This document shows, one piece after another, positions 1-10,550 of a DNA stretch of 64,000 bases. Origin of the DNA: Azolla caroliniana (Eukaryota > Polypodiophyta); NCBI GenBank assembly GCA_043228905.1, contig JBHGNT010000012.1, positions 9,858,001-9,922,000 on the forward strand. The letters run 5' to 3'. The notes under the pieces were generated by a model that saw nothing but the letters and a program-made list of their open reading frames with translations, made no database searches and had not been told where the DNA came from. The translations under genes were made by a program, and so were the position numbers. Every line of letters begins with the position of its first letter. Within the stretch, counting starts at the first letter, position 1.

Positions 1-160
1 TACGGGGAGGTAAGCGTGAAGGAAGAACCGAAGCCGACGGATCAAACCGGCAGTGAGCCAGGATGCGGATTACGGAAGACCGGTTTCTCACCGGCCGAAA
101 TCTCTCACCCTTCACCGGATTTGGCACGTACCGGTGGACGTGCGATTAGGTGGGGGCAGA
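1..160 (+). mobile_element. TE1 gypsy element, 3' internal end
   Basis: Tail of a Ty3/gypsy element whose body lies left of the window. It ends in a purine-rich tract (149-160) directly before the LTR, the same arrangement as in TE2, TE8 and TE9. No domain can be read from this stretch alone. Confidence 0.7.
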
Positions 161-965
161 TATCGTGAAGAATTTCGGCCAGAGGCAGAAACCAGGAAAC
201 ATTGGCTACATCAGCGGGGTGCAGCATGTGTGCTCACCCGTGTACATTTAGTGTGAATAACGAGGGCACCTTTATGGCGCCGAAGAGTAGTCAAGTCGGG
301 ACAGACGATCCCATGTAAGTCGGGATTTATCCCACATTATAACACATCCCTCTCCTTGTTCTATAAAAGGAAGGGAGCACCCTTTGTGAAAGGGGTTGCC
401 CATTTTGTGTTAGAGGGTATACCGTTAGATTTAGGGTTAGTTACATTTCTTCTTCTTCTTCTTCTTCTTCTTCTTCTTCTCCCCCTTCGTGTTCGCTTAG
501 GGTTTGCTTCAGCTCGTCTCCTGCGCAAGACCCCGCTTGGCGCGACAAGCCCGTGAGCTCCCCGACCGAGTGCTTGGCAGCTGACGACTACTGTAACCTA
601 CCTTGGTCCAGCTTGGAGCCGGGAATGTATTCTTCCTCTTATATATATACATTTGCGTCTGTCTGTGTATATTCGCGTCTTTGTTGGTGTCGGGTGCTTC
701 CCCTTTCCGGCGTTTCCTATACATAAGGGCGTGAGCCGGGTCGGCCGGTGTGTGTGTGTGTGTATGTGTGTGTGCATGCGTGTGTGTGCGTGAGTCGGCG
801 TTAAGCGCGCACTCCCTCTCTTTCTCTCTCTCCCTTCGGTTGCTTCCGGTGTGCTTCTGGAATGGCCCGGAAACGGTGAAGTACGACTTCCTATGCTCCG
901 TCACTCCCTAGTCCAAGACCCCCGTGGTCCCGCCTTTCTCCACGCATGCGCGTAACAACGCGACA
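161..965 (+). repeat. TE1 3' LTR
   Basis: LTR of the same gypsy family as TE2, TE8 and TE9, recognised by its start after the polypurine tract (TATCGTG for the family TGTCGTG) and its CGCGACA end. A TATAAAAG box lies near 362. It is diverged from the TE2 LTR, has a TTC microsatellite at 447-480 and a TG-rich run near 749-785. It is followed directly by the middle of an integrase C-terminal region, so TE1 appears to be inserted in TE2. Confidence 0.75.
447..480 (+). repeat. (TTC)n microsatellite in TE1 LTR
   Basis: About eleven TTC triplets. They create a leucine run in one frame that should not be read as a gene. Confidence 0.9.
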
Positions 966-1374
966 ACGGATTCGACAGCTCAAGCGAAGGCCGGAGGACG
1001 TGGAACGGGCCACGAAGAAGCTTCGGTTGGCAAGGTTGAAGAACAAAGGGTGGTTTGACCGGACTCACCGACTGCAACCGAAGAAAATTGAGGAAGGCGA
1101 CTGGGTCCTAGTGTATGACAGTAGCCTCGACAACCAGCACAGGGCAACGCGGAAGTTTACAAGGAGGTGGTTCGGGCCTTACGTGGTGACAGGCACCAAC
1201 GACAACGAGACCTACCATCTTGCGGAGCTCGACGGTACGAGGATAGCAATACCAGTAGCGGGGAAGAGGGTCAAAGCATTTAAGAAACGACATGAGTGCA
1301 AGCCGGATCCGGAAAGCATGGACGGCGACGACGGGCGGTCCAAGGCGGATGACGAACTGGAAGACGGGGAGTAA
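966..1374 (+). pseudogene. pol: TE2 gypsy integrase C-terminal fragment
   Basis: The last ~136 codons of a gypsy pol, open to the stop at 1374; an ATG at 946 lies in the TE1 LTR and is accidental. It matches the TE8 integrase tail at 54430-54836. The conserved core WFGPYVVTG followed by YHLAELDGT is the GPY/F module found at the C-terminus of many Ty3/gypsy integrases. Everything upstream (gag to integrase core) is absent here because TE1 interrupts the element. The end is acidic and probably not structured. Confidence 0.75.
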
Positions 1375-1449
1375 AGCAAGGACCGGTTTTCTCCAGCAAA
1401 GGCCCAATTTTGGCGCATACTGGTGGATGCGCGGTTAGGTGGGGGCGGA

Positions 1450-2106
1450 TGTCGTGAAGGAAACTACCCCTAGGCGGAAACCGAGTTTAGCGTGTGGAAA
1501 CCAGCCCTTACATGCGAGCACACCTTCCATTTTATAGTAAGTAGGTAGGTACAAGTCGGCTGAGGTGAAATCCTACGTAGCACAAATTCAATAGGGAGAA
1601 GTTAATGTGATGTAACGAGTGATAACGACCTCCCTCCTTGGGCTATAAAAGAGAGGGAGAAGAATGGAAAAGATATCGCGCGTTAGAGAGGACGCAGTGC
1701 TGCCGGACTAGGACCGAGCCCTTCTCCTCTGCCACTCTCCAGATCCATTTTGGCGCAGGTTCTCGGGAGGCTGACTCTGCTCCGTGGAACGCCCGTGTGC
1801 TTCCGACAGAGTCTCCATCTCGCTCTTGTGCGTGCGAGTGAACAGGCGTCAGTGTTCTCCTTGCCGGCTTGTTAGTTGTAAACGTCTTGATATACATATA
1901 AATTTATATACATATGTGTTCTTATACACCGGCTTCTAGTCGTCTCGTTTACTGTGTTGTTGGACTGTGATTCCTGTGTGCTCCTGTGTCCCTGCGTGTG
2001 CAAGTGCGTTCGTTGCCGTTCCGTTCTCCACCTTCTCAGTTATTTCTCGGTCCAGGACCCCGGTGGTCCCGCCTCGTTCTCCACGCACGCGCGTAACAAC
2101 ATGACA
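1450..2106 (+). repeat. TE2 3' LTR
   Basis: The start TGTCGTGAAG follows a polypurine tract (1440-1449); the end is ATGACA (family CGACA). A TATA box (TATAAAAGAG) lies near 1643. Beyond 2106 the sequence is the 5' half of a tRNA-His gene, so the insertion point is inside a tRNA unit of the array. The matching left flank is outside the window. Confidence 0.8.
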
Positions 2107-2138
2107 AAGTGGAGTTCTAACCACTAAACTACAACCAC
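2107..2138 (-). pseudogene. tRNA-His 5' half, cut by TE2
   Basis: Keeps the 5' acceptor strand, D arm and part of the anticodon stem of the array tRNA. The TE2 LTR replaces the rest from the anticodon loop onward. Not functional. Confidence 0.85.
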
Positions 2139-2637
2139 CGAGTTTGTGTTGCCAAATTGGAACAAAGTCTTCACAACTACAACATGGAGTTGTAACCACT
2201 AAATATTGCCTTCCCCTGTTGCATGCATAAATTCATACGTACACTCTATATAGCATATTAGGGAAGTCTCCATAAAGGCATCCATAAATACGGACTTCTA
2301 ATCACTAAGACTTCACTTCGTATGTGGCTTGAATAAATTCATGTACACAATCTATATGACATATGACTCAAGTCTCGATTAAGCCATGGACAAATACATG
2401 TGACCATTCTATATGAAATATGAGCCAAGATTGCACTCGTGAAATTATTGTGCAATGTGGAAAATGAAAACTAATGATATGCCAACTTCATACGTAATAT
2501 GGGTTAAGTCCCTCAGACAATAATGTATAATGCCAAGCGGACTGTTTGTTGAGCTTGGGTCTCCATGACCATAACATGAAATTCTAACCACTAAAGGACA
2601 ACCATCAAATGCTTTTGAATTGAAAACAATGTTGGCT

Positions 2638-2713
2638 GGGACGAATATTTGAAAGGAACCTTTGTTGGGGATGGTGGGACGAATATTTGAAAGGAACCTT
2701 TGTTGGGGATGGT
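2638..2713. repeat. 38-bp tandem duplication in array spacer
   Basis: A 38-bp segment of the spacer occurs twice head to tail. It accounts for the long first unit (766 instead of 728 bp between equivalent tRNA points). Confidence 0.9.
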
Positions 2714-2833
2714 TGCTTGTAGTTTTTTGCTTAAATTAAATTTGTATGGTTCTTGGTTTTGGCAACCAACGTCCTATCTCAAATCCATTTGGATTCGAAG
2801 CATTTAACAAGTTGATATACACTCACTTTTGGT

Positions 2834-2895
2834 GTGGTTGCTGGGATTCGAGCCCAGGTCTCCACGGCCACAACGTGGAATTCTAACCACTAAAT
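2834..2895 (-). pseudogene. tRNA-His, main part, split by TE3
   Basis: T arm, GTG anticodon arm and D arm match the array consensus. The 5' acceptor strand is removed to the far side of TE3 (8355-8367). The copia LTR begins at 2896, inside the tRNA near the A box. Confidence 0.88.
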
Positions 2896-3669
2896 TGTTG
2901 GGAGACAGGTCCCTCCGGATGGGAAGAGAGAAGAACACTGCTGATGAACAAACTCGGCCAAGGCCGATAGGCCGAAACCGGTGAGAACAGGATGAGGAGT
3001 ACCCGGCTACGGAGAGCCGGATGGTGCAAACCCAGTGAGAACCGGATGAGGAGTACCCGGCTACGGAGAGCCAGATGGTGCAGACCTGGTGAGAACGGGA
3101 TGAGGAGTACCCGGCTACGGAGAGTTGGATGGTGCAGACCTGGTGATATCCGGATGAGGAGCACACGGCTACGGAGAGCCGAATGGTGCAGACCCGGTGA
3201 GAACCGGATGAAGAGACATATTCGTAAATATGTTTCTGAGAGTCCATCGAGGCTATATTTGTAAATAGCCGAAAAGTCATATTAGTATAAATATGACTTA
3301 GGGCAAACTTTTAGTTGTTGTTGTTGTTGTCATTCCTGTTTTGCACGAGATTAGAACGCGTAACAGTGTACAGAGAGAGAGAGAGAGAGAGAAAGAGGTC
3401 GCTCCCTCTGTTGTAACCGCCACCTGTGGTGAAGATCGTGAGCACAAGGTCCTTGCCTCCGTGAACTCACTGTTTGTACATTCCAACATAGTGATAGTTT
3501 GCAGCTTGTGGGCTGCCGTGGTTTTTTCCCTTAGTTTGGGTTTTCCACATAAATATCCTGTGTACCTTTTCTCTCCTTTGTGTTGTGAATTTACTTCCCG
3601 TTTTTTGTGTATGATTCTAAGGTCCGTTGTGGCCGAGCGTTGAGCATAAGGAACGACTAGTTCCCGTCA
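2896..3669 (+). repeat. TE3 5' LTR
   Basis: Starts TGTTGGGAGAC and ends near CCCGTCA, two bases before the primer site. It contains four 54-bp repeats, a TATA box at 3286 (TATAAATAT), a TTG run (about 3313-3330) and a GA run (about 3372-3392). About 120 bp longer than the 3' copy, mainly because of two extra 54-bp repeats. Confidence 0.9.
2990..3205. repeat. 54-bp repeat x4 in TE3 5' LTR
   Basis: Repeat starts at 2990, 3044, 3098 and 3152 with a fifth partial start at 3206; the unit is GC-rich with the core GGATGAGGAGTACCCGG. The 3' LTR has only two (7783, 7837). Position upstream of the TATA box suggests U3 enhancer-like repeats; that role is inferred. Confidence 0.93.
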
Positions 3670-3671
3670 AG

Positions 3672-3683
3672 TGGTATTAGAGC
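3672..3683 (+). other. TE3 primer binding site (initiator Met tRNA-like)
   Basis: TGGTATTAGAGC differs at one base from TGGTATCAGAGC, the standard site complementary to the 3' end of initiator Met tRNA in plant copia elements. It lies two bases after the LTR. Confidence 0.9.
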
Positions 3684-3699
3684 GAAACGACACAGAAAA

Positions 3700-4555
3700 A
3701 TGGACGAATCGTTTGGCAGCATGTTCAAGCTCACCGGCTCCAACTATTCAGTGTGGAAGTCGAAGATGAGGGACATGCTCGTGTTTAAAGACCTCTGGCT
3801 GCCGGTTCAGTTCGGGGACAAGAGACCGGACAAAATCGACGCCGCGATATGGGAGGTGATGCACATGAAGACAACGGCGTACATACGGTGCTTCATCGAC
3901 ATGAGCCTGTACAACAACTTCAATGAAGAGAGCAAGGCTCATGAGCTCTAGGAGAAGATTGGCATAATGTTTCAAAACAAAAATGTTGTTAATCAGGTTT
4001 CAGTATTCCGGAAGCTAGTAAGACTCCGGTACCAAGATGGCTCCAGCATGGCGGAGCACATGAATGCCTTCTAGGGGCTGATCCACCAGGCAACTTCAAT
4101 GGAAGTACCTCTCGCCGATGAGGTACTAGCGCTACTCCTGCTCGGTTCCCTCCCGGATAGCTGGGAGACGTTGGTTGTCAGTTTGGGCAACGCCGGGCCA
4201 GAAGGAAAACGGTTATCCCTAGCAAGAGTAAAGTCGAGCTTGCTAGATGAGGAGGCGCGTCGGAAAGATAAAGATACGAGCTCCGACTCCAAAGCGCTCC
4301 TTACCGAATCGGAACGCAGAAGACATAGAAATCGTAGTCCCCAGAACCGGGAGAAGTCGGGGACACGGTCAAAGTCAAGGGGGAGGCCCACATTCTATTG
4401 CGGCAAGCCGGGACACTTCCAAAAGAACTGTCGGCATTTCCGAAAAGATAAGGAGACCGACGGTACCGATTCGAAGCGGACCCCGGACCGGAACGGTAAA
4501 GACCGGAGGGGGCCGGACTGGAAGGGAACGACGACAATCGCGGCAAGTGGCGACG
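3700..4555 (+). pseudogene. gag: TE3 copia gag (capsid and nucleocapsid)
   Basis: Begins with an ATG shortly after the primer site. The N-terminal part has the SNYSVWKSKMRD type of copia gag start and continues in the same frame past stops at 3949 and 4072. The nucleocapsid zinc knuckle near 4397-4435 reads FYCGKPGHFQKNC; the expected first cysteine is a threonine, so the CCHC finger is damaged. Basic Arg/Ser-rich residues flank it. Gag would form the virus-like particle in the cytoplasm; this copy cannot. Confidence 0.85.
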
Positions 4556-6262
4556 AGATTACCTGGGTGGTAGACTCCGGAGCATCGTTCCACCTTACCC
4601 TAGACCGGAAATGCTTCTCATCCTATTCAGCCGGTGATCACGGCTGTGTCCGGATGGGGAATGAAGGTACATGCCGAATTGTCGGCATAGGAGACGTGTG
4701 GCTGTCAACACCAACGGGATGCAAGTTGCTGCTGAAGGATGTCTGACACGTTCCGGAGGTTCGTCTGAACCTGATATCAGCCGGTCGGCTAGATGATGAA
4801 GGCTACACGGGCAGCATCCGGAACGGTGTCATGAAGTTCAGCAAAGGGAGCCTGATTGTGGCTAGGGCCCGGAAGGTCAACACGTTGTACCTGATGAATG
4901 CTCGGTTATGTCCGGAAGAAGTGAACTTGGCATCCGACACTGCCGATGAGCTGTGGCACAAGAGACTATGTCATATGAGCGAGAAGGGGATGAAGAGGCT
5001 TGCAGACGACAATCTCATTCCAGTGAAGAACGTGCACTTGGAGAAGTGCACTGATTGTCTGGCTGGTAAGCAAAACCGGACCTCCTTCCGACCAAGGCCA
5101 CCGATGAGATGTAATGCACCACTGGAGTTGGTGCATACGGATGTGTGTCAAGTAGACACGAAGTGACATGCCGGAGCGCAGTACTTCGTGACGTTCATAG
5201 ATGACCATAGCCGGAAGCTGTGGGCCACACCGCTGAAGACGAAGGATCAGGTGCTATCCGTTTTCAAAGAGCTCCACGCGAGAGTAGAAAGAGAAACTGG
5301 CCGGAAGCTGAAGGCGGTTCGAGCAGATAACGGAGGAGAATACCGGGGGTAGTTCGAGGAGTACTGCCGCTCGAAGGGAATCCAGCTCGAATTTACCGTG
5401 CCGAAGACACCGGAACTAAACGGACTGGCCGAGAGGATGAACCGGACCATAATGGAGAGGGTCCGGAGTATGCTAGCACATGCAAAACTACCCAAGAAGT
5501 TTTGGGCTGAGGCACTGTCGACGGCGACATATGTGATAAACAGATCACCCTCAGTATTCTTGGACGGAGACACGCCACAGAGAGTATGGACCGGTAAGGA
5601 AGTGTCCTACCGGCATCTGAAGGTGTTCAGGTGTCTCGCGTACGTGCATGTAGCTAAGGACCAGAGAGGAAAGTTAGATCCAAAGACCCAGCCATGCATA
5701 TTCCTCGGTTACAGTGACGATGAGTTCAGCTACCGAGTGTGGGACCTGGTCGACAAGAAGGTATTCCGGAGTCGAGATATTATCTTCATGGAGGACAAGA
5801 CGCTCGCCGACTGGGAGTCGGAGAAGAAGATAATGAACTCCGAGTCGACTGGTAAGGATAGATTCTACGATGAGCCGACCCAACCGGCAAGAGATCGGTT
5901 AGCACTCGAGGAACCAGCCGGTTATGGTGAGGATACCGAACCGGCAGAAGAAGAAGTAGAGGAAGCTGAGACCGGAGCCGGCCTAGACCCCGAATTGGAT
6001 TCGGATGAAGAGCAAATGGAGGAGTCGGTTACCGAAGCCCAGAGACGGAGATATCCTCTCAGAGAGAGAAGGCCCCCCCGGAGATTTCCGGATGCAGAGA
6101 ATGTTCTGCTGACCGATGAGGGGGAGCCGGAAAGCTTCGAAGAAGCGAAGGAAGACACCCACAACCGAAAATGGTTAAGTGCCATGCAGGATGAGATGGA
6201 TTCCCTGCATGAGAACCATACGTACAAATTGGTGGAGTTGCCGAAAGGAAAGCAGGCACTCT
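4556..6262 (+). pseudogene. pol: TE3 copia protease and integrase
   Basis: The aspartic protease active site VVDSGASFH is near 4567-4593. The integrase follows with an HHCC finger (HKRLCH and CTDC, about 4950-5060), then the catalytic core with VHTD, ADNGGEY and GLAERMNR, giving the D, D, E residues. A long acidic linker leads to the reverse transcriptase. In-frame stops at 4744, 5164, 5350 and 6262 break it. All fit C-to-T or G-to-A changes at likely Gln, Trp or Arg codons (inference). Confidence 0.88.
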
Positions 6263-6264
6263 GA

Positions 6265-7678
6265 AACAAGTGGGTGTACAAGTTGAAACCGGGAGATGCC
6301 GGCAACCCCCCGAGATACAAAGCCAGGATCGTGGTGAAGGGGTTCCAACAGAAGAAGGGCGTGGACTTCGACGAGATATTTGCCCCGGTAGTAAAGATGA
6401 CCTCCATCCGGACGGTGCTGAGTATAGCGGCAAGCATGGACCTCGAGGTAGAGCAGCTAGACATGAAGACGGCATTCCTTCACGGTGACCTCGAAGAAGA
6501 AATCTACATGCAGCAACCGGAAGGATTCGTGGAGAAAGGGAAGGAGCACCTGGTTTGCCGGTTGAAGAAGAGCCTCTACAGGTTAAAGTAGGCCCCCCGG
6601 CAATGGTACTGGAAGTTCGACTCCTTCATGAGCGATCAAGGGTACCACAAGACGCGGGCCGATCACTGCGTGTTTGTGAAGAAGTTTGTAGGAGGCGACT
6701 TCCTGATACTCCTTCTGTACGTGGACGACATGTTGATCGTCGGACGGGACCAAGTCAAAATACGGATGCTGAAGAAGGCTCTCAACCGGACCTTCTCAAT
6801 GAAAGACTTGGGTCGGGCAAGACAGATGCTGGGGATGCACATCATTTGGGACCGGTCAGCGAAGCAATTATGGCTGTCACAAAGGGAAGTACATGACAAA
6901 GGTGCTTCACCGGTTCAACATGTCAGATGCGAAACCGGTCGGATCGACACTTCCGACAAACTGCAAGCTATCCAGTAAGCAAAGCCCAAAGACGAAAGCA
7001 GAGAAGGCGGATATGATGAAGATTCCATATGCCTCTGCCGTTGGGAGCTTGATGTACGCAATGGTGTGTACCCAACCGGATATAGGAAACGCAGTCGGAG
7101 TGGTGAGCCGGTTTATGAGCAATCCCGGCAAGGAGCACTGGAACGTTGTCAAATGGATACTCCGGTATTTGAAGGGCACTTCAAATATGTGTCTCCGATT
7201 CGGCTCCGGAAGACCTCAACTTGACGGATTCACCGACTCGGACATGTCGGCTGATGTGGATACCAGCCGGTCTACATCCGGGTATGTAATGACATATGCA
7301 GGGGGAGCTGTTTCGTGGCAGTCGAGGTTGCAGAAGACGGTTGCATTGTCAACCACGGAGGCGGAGTACATGGCGGAAATATTATGGATGAAGGACCTCA
7401 TCGGAGAGCTCAGTATTCGACAAGATGAATACCGGCTCTACTGCGATAGTCAAAGTGCCATCCACCTTGCTAAGAATGCGGCCTACCATTCCCGGATGAA
7501 GCATATCCAGCGAAGGTATCCCTGGATCCAGGAAAGAGTAGATGACCAGGAGTTCGCACTGTCGAAGATCCACACGGTTGAGAACGAGTCAGATATACTG
7601 ACCAAAGTTCTGATACCCGACAAGCTGGATGCATGCCGGAAGCGGATCGGACTGATAAGACACCCCATGCCGGAGTGA
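6265..7678 (+). pseudogene. pol: TE3 copia reverse transcriptase and RNase H
   Basis: Copia RT motifs in order: NKWVYK, FAPVVKMTSIR, MKTAFLHGDL, YMQQPEGF, and the catalytic LLYVDDMLIVG near 6712-6744. A stop interrupts at 6589 and the frame shifts near 6890. RNase H follows with FTDSDMSADVD, STTEAEYMA and YCDSQSAIHLAKN; the frame ends at 7678 just before the polypurine tract. All catalytic residues I can recognise are present, so decay is by stops rather than by active-site change. Confidence 0.9.
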
Positions 7679-7688
7679 AGGGGGAGTT

Positions 7689-8340
7689 TGTTTGGAGACA
7701 GGTCCCTCCGGATGGGAAGAGAGAAGAACAGTGCCGATGAACAAACTCGGCCAAGGCCGATAGGCCGAGACCGGTGAGAACCGGATGAGGAGTACCCGGC
7801 AACGGAGAGCCGGATGGTGCAGACCCGGTGAGATCTGGATGAGGAGTACCCGGCTACGGAGAGGCGGATGGTGCAGACCCGGTGAAAACCAAATGAAGAG
7901 ACATATTCGTAAATATGTTTCTGAGAGTCCATCGAGGCTATATTTGTAAATAGCAGAAAAGTCATATTAGTATAAATATGACTTAGGGCAAACTTTTAGT
8001 TGTTGTTGTTGTTGTCATTCCTGTTTTGCACGAGATTAGAGCGCGTAACATTGTACAGAGAGAGAGAGAGAGAAAGAGGTCGCTCCCTCTGTTGTAACCG
8101 CCGCCTGTGGCGAAGATCGTGAACACGAGGTCGTTGCCTCCGTGAACTCACTGTTTGTACATTCCAACATAGTGATAGTTTGCAGCCTGTGGGCTGTCGT
8201 GGTTTTCTCCCTTAGTTTAGGTTTTCCACGTAAACATCCTGTGTACCTTATCTCTCCTTTGTGTCGTGAATTTACTTCCCGTTTTCTGTGTATGATTCTA
8301 AGGTCGGTTGTGGCCGAGCGTTGAGCATACGGAACGACTA
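7689..8340 (+). repeat. TE3 3' LTR, end-truncated
   Basis: Starts TGTTTGGAGAC after the tract GAAGGGGGAGT. Has two 54-bp repeats (7783-7890) rather than four. The last ~10 bases of the 5' LTR (GTTCCCGTCA) are missing; telomere-like sequence begins at that point. Confidence 0.9.
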
Positions 8341-8357
8341 AAACCCTAAACCCTAAA
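8338..8357. repeat. Interstitial telomere-like repeat (CCCTAAA)
   Basis: About two and a half units of the plant telomere repeat (AAACCCTAAACCCTAAA at 8341-8357) lie exactly between the truncated TE3 LTR and the resumed tRNA-His unit. The C-rich strand is on +, the orientation of a left chromosome end. Confidence 0.8.
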
Positions 8358-8367
8358 CTACAACGAC
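8355..8367 (-). pseudogene. tRNA-His 5' acceptor remnant right of TE3
   Basis: Continuation of the tRNA at 2834-2895 after TE3. One base of the acceptor strand differs (GTCGTTG for GTGGTTG). Confidence 0.75.
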
Positions 8368-9023
8368 GGAGTTTGTGTTGCCAAATTGGAACAAAGTCTT
8401 CACAACTACATCATGGAGTTGTAACCACTAAATATTGCCTTCCCATGTTGCATGCATAAATTCATAGCTCCACTCTATATAACATATTAGGGAAGTCTCC
8501 ATAAAGGCATCCATAAATATAGACTTCTCATCACTAAGACTTGACTTCGTATGTCGCGTGAATAAATTCATCTACACAATCTATATGACATATGACTGAA
8601 GTATCGATTAAGTCATGGACAAATACATGTGCGCATTCTATATGAAATACAAGCAAAGATTGCACTCGTGAAATTATTGTGCAATGTGGAAAACGAAAAC
8701 CAATGCTATGCTAACTTCATACGTAATATGGGTTAAGGCGCTCGGCAATAATGTATAATGCAAGGCTGACTGCTTGTTGAGCTTAGGTCTCCATGACCAT
8801 AACATGAACCTCTAACCACTAAAGTACAACCATCAAATGCTTTGGAATTGAAAACAATGTTGGCTGGGACGAATATTTGAAAGGAACCTTTGTTGGGGAC
8901 GGTTGCTCGTAGTTTTTTACTTCAATTAAATTTGTATGGCTCTTGGTTTTGGCAACAAATTTCCTATCTCAAATCCATTGGAATTCGAAACATTTAACAA
9001 GTGGATATACACTCACTTTTGGT

Positions 9024-9094
9024 GTGGTTGCTGGGATTCGAGCCCAAGTCTCCACGGCCACAACGTGGAATTCTAACCACTAAACTACAACCAC
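9024..9094 (-). tRNA. tRNA-His(GTG): tRNA-His(GTG), near-consensus copy
   Basis: 71 nt. Perfect 7-bp acceptor stem (GTGGTTG/CAACCAC), anticodon loop TTGTGGC with GTG, A box TAGTTTAGTGG. One change from consensus turns a T-stem C-G pair into a T-G wobble. Discriminator A, no encoded CCA. Confidence 0.88.
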
Positions 9095-9751
9095 AAAATT
9101 TGTGTTGCCAAATTGGAACCAAATCTTCACAACCACAACATGGAGTTGTAACCAATAAATATTGTCTTCCCATGTTGCATGCATAAATTCATACCTAGAC
9201 TCTATATAACATATTAAAGATGGCTCCATAAAGGCATCGAAAAATACGGACTTCTAATCACTAAGACTTGATTTCGTATGTGGCATGAATAGATTCAAGT
9301 ACACAATCTATATGACATATGACTAAAGTGTCGATTAACCTATGGACAAATACTTGTGCACATTCTATATGAATTACGAGCCAAGATTGCACTTGTGAAA
9401 TTATTGTGCAATGTGGAAAATGAATACTAATGATATTGCAATTTCATAGGTAATATGGGTTATTGCGCTCAGACAATAATGTATAATGCCAAGCGGACTA
9501 TTTGTTGAGTTTAGGTCTCCATGACCATAACATGAAATTCTAACCACTAAAGGACAACCATAAAATGCTTTTGAATTGAAAACAATGTTGGCTAGGACAA
9601 ATATTTCAAAGGAACCTTTGTTTGGGATGGTGGCTCGTAGTTTTTTGCTTAAATTAAATTTATATGGTTCCTGGTTTTGGCAACCAACTTCCTATCTCAA
9701 ATCCATTTGGATTCGAAGCATTTAACAAGTTGATATAGACTCACTTTTGGT

Positions 9752-9822
9752 GTGGTTGCTGGGATTCGAGCCCAGGTCTCCACGGCCACAACGTGGAATT
9801 CTAACCACTAAACAACAACCAC
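9752..9822 (-). tRNA. tRNA-His(GTG): tRNA-His(GTG), altered A box
   Basis: As the consensus except position 9 is T instead of A, so the A box starts TTG rather than TAG and may be weaker for TFIIIC. Stems intact. Confidence 0.8.
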
Positions 9823-10479
9823 GGAGTTTGTGTTGCCAAATTGGAACAAAGTTTTCACAACTACAACATGGAGTTGTAACCACTAAATATTGCCTTCCCA
9901 TGTTGCATGCATAAATTCCTACCTACACTCTATATAACATATTAAAGATGTCTCCATAAAGGCATCCAGAAATATGGACTTCTAATCGCTAAGACTTGAC
10001 TTCGTATGTGGCGTGAATAGATTCATGTACACAATCTATATGACATATGACTCAAGTGTGGATTAAGCCATGGACAAATACATGTGCACATTCTATAGGA
10101 AAGACGAGCCAAGATTGCACTCGTGAAATTATTGTGCAATGTGGAAAATGAATACTAATGATATGCCAACATCATATGTAATATGGGTTAAGGCGCTCAG
10201 ACAATAATGTATAATCCCAAGCGGACTATTTGTTGAGCTTAGGTCTCCATGACCATAACATGAAATTCTAACCACTAAAGGACAACCATAAAATGCTTTT
10301 GAATTGAAAACAATGTTGGCTGGGACGAATATTTCAAATGAACCTTTGTTTGGGATGGTTGGTCGTTGTTTTATGCTTAAATTAAATTTATATGGTTCTT
10401 GGTTTTGGCAACCAACTTCCTATCTTAAATCCATTGGGATTCGAAGCATTTAACAAGTGGATGTACACTCACTTTTGGT

Positions 10480-10550
10480 GTGGTTGCTGGGATTCGAGCC
10501 CAGGTCTCCACGGCGACAACATGGAATTCTAACCACTAAACAACAACCAC
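10480..10550 (-). tRNA. tRNA-like copy with anticodon GTC
   Basis: The anticodon loop reads TTGTCGC, giving GTC (an Asp anticodon) in a His body; the anticodon stem has a T-G wobble and position 9 is T. Acceptor and T stems are intact. Either a decaying copy or an anticodon-shifted tRNA. Confidence 0.7.

Larger units (their letters stand above)
2896..8340 (+). mobile_element. TE3, Ty1/copia retrotransposon inserted in tRNA-His
   Basis: Full-length copia element of about 5.4 kb: 5' LTR, initiator-Met-like primer site, gag, protease, integrase, reverse transcriptase and RNase H in copia order, polypurine tract, 3' LTR. Most of the coding region is in one frame with seven in-frame stops (3949, 4072, 4744, 5164, 5350, 6262, 6589) and one frameshift near 6890. 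The right end lacks the last ~10 bp of the LTR and is joined to telomere-like repeats, so no clean target-site duplication is visible. It cannot encode its own proteins now. Confidence 0.92.

Noticed and set aside
356-556. Hydrophobic Leu-run protein in TE1 LTR
   Set aside because: Leucines come from the TTC microsatellite inside an LTR; not a membrane protein gene.
2990-3205. CRISPR-like spaced repeats
   Set aside because: The 54-bp units are contiguous with no unique spacers and lie in an LTR of a eukaryotic element.
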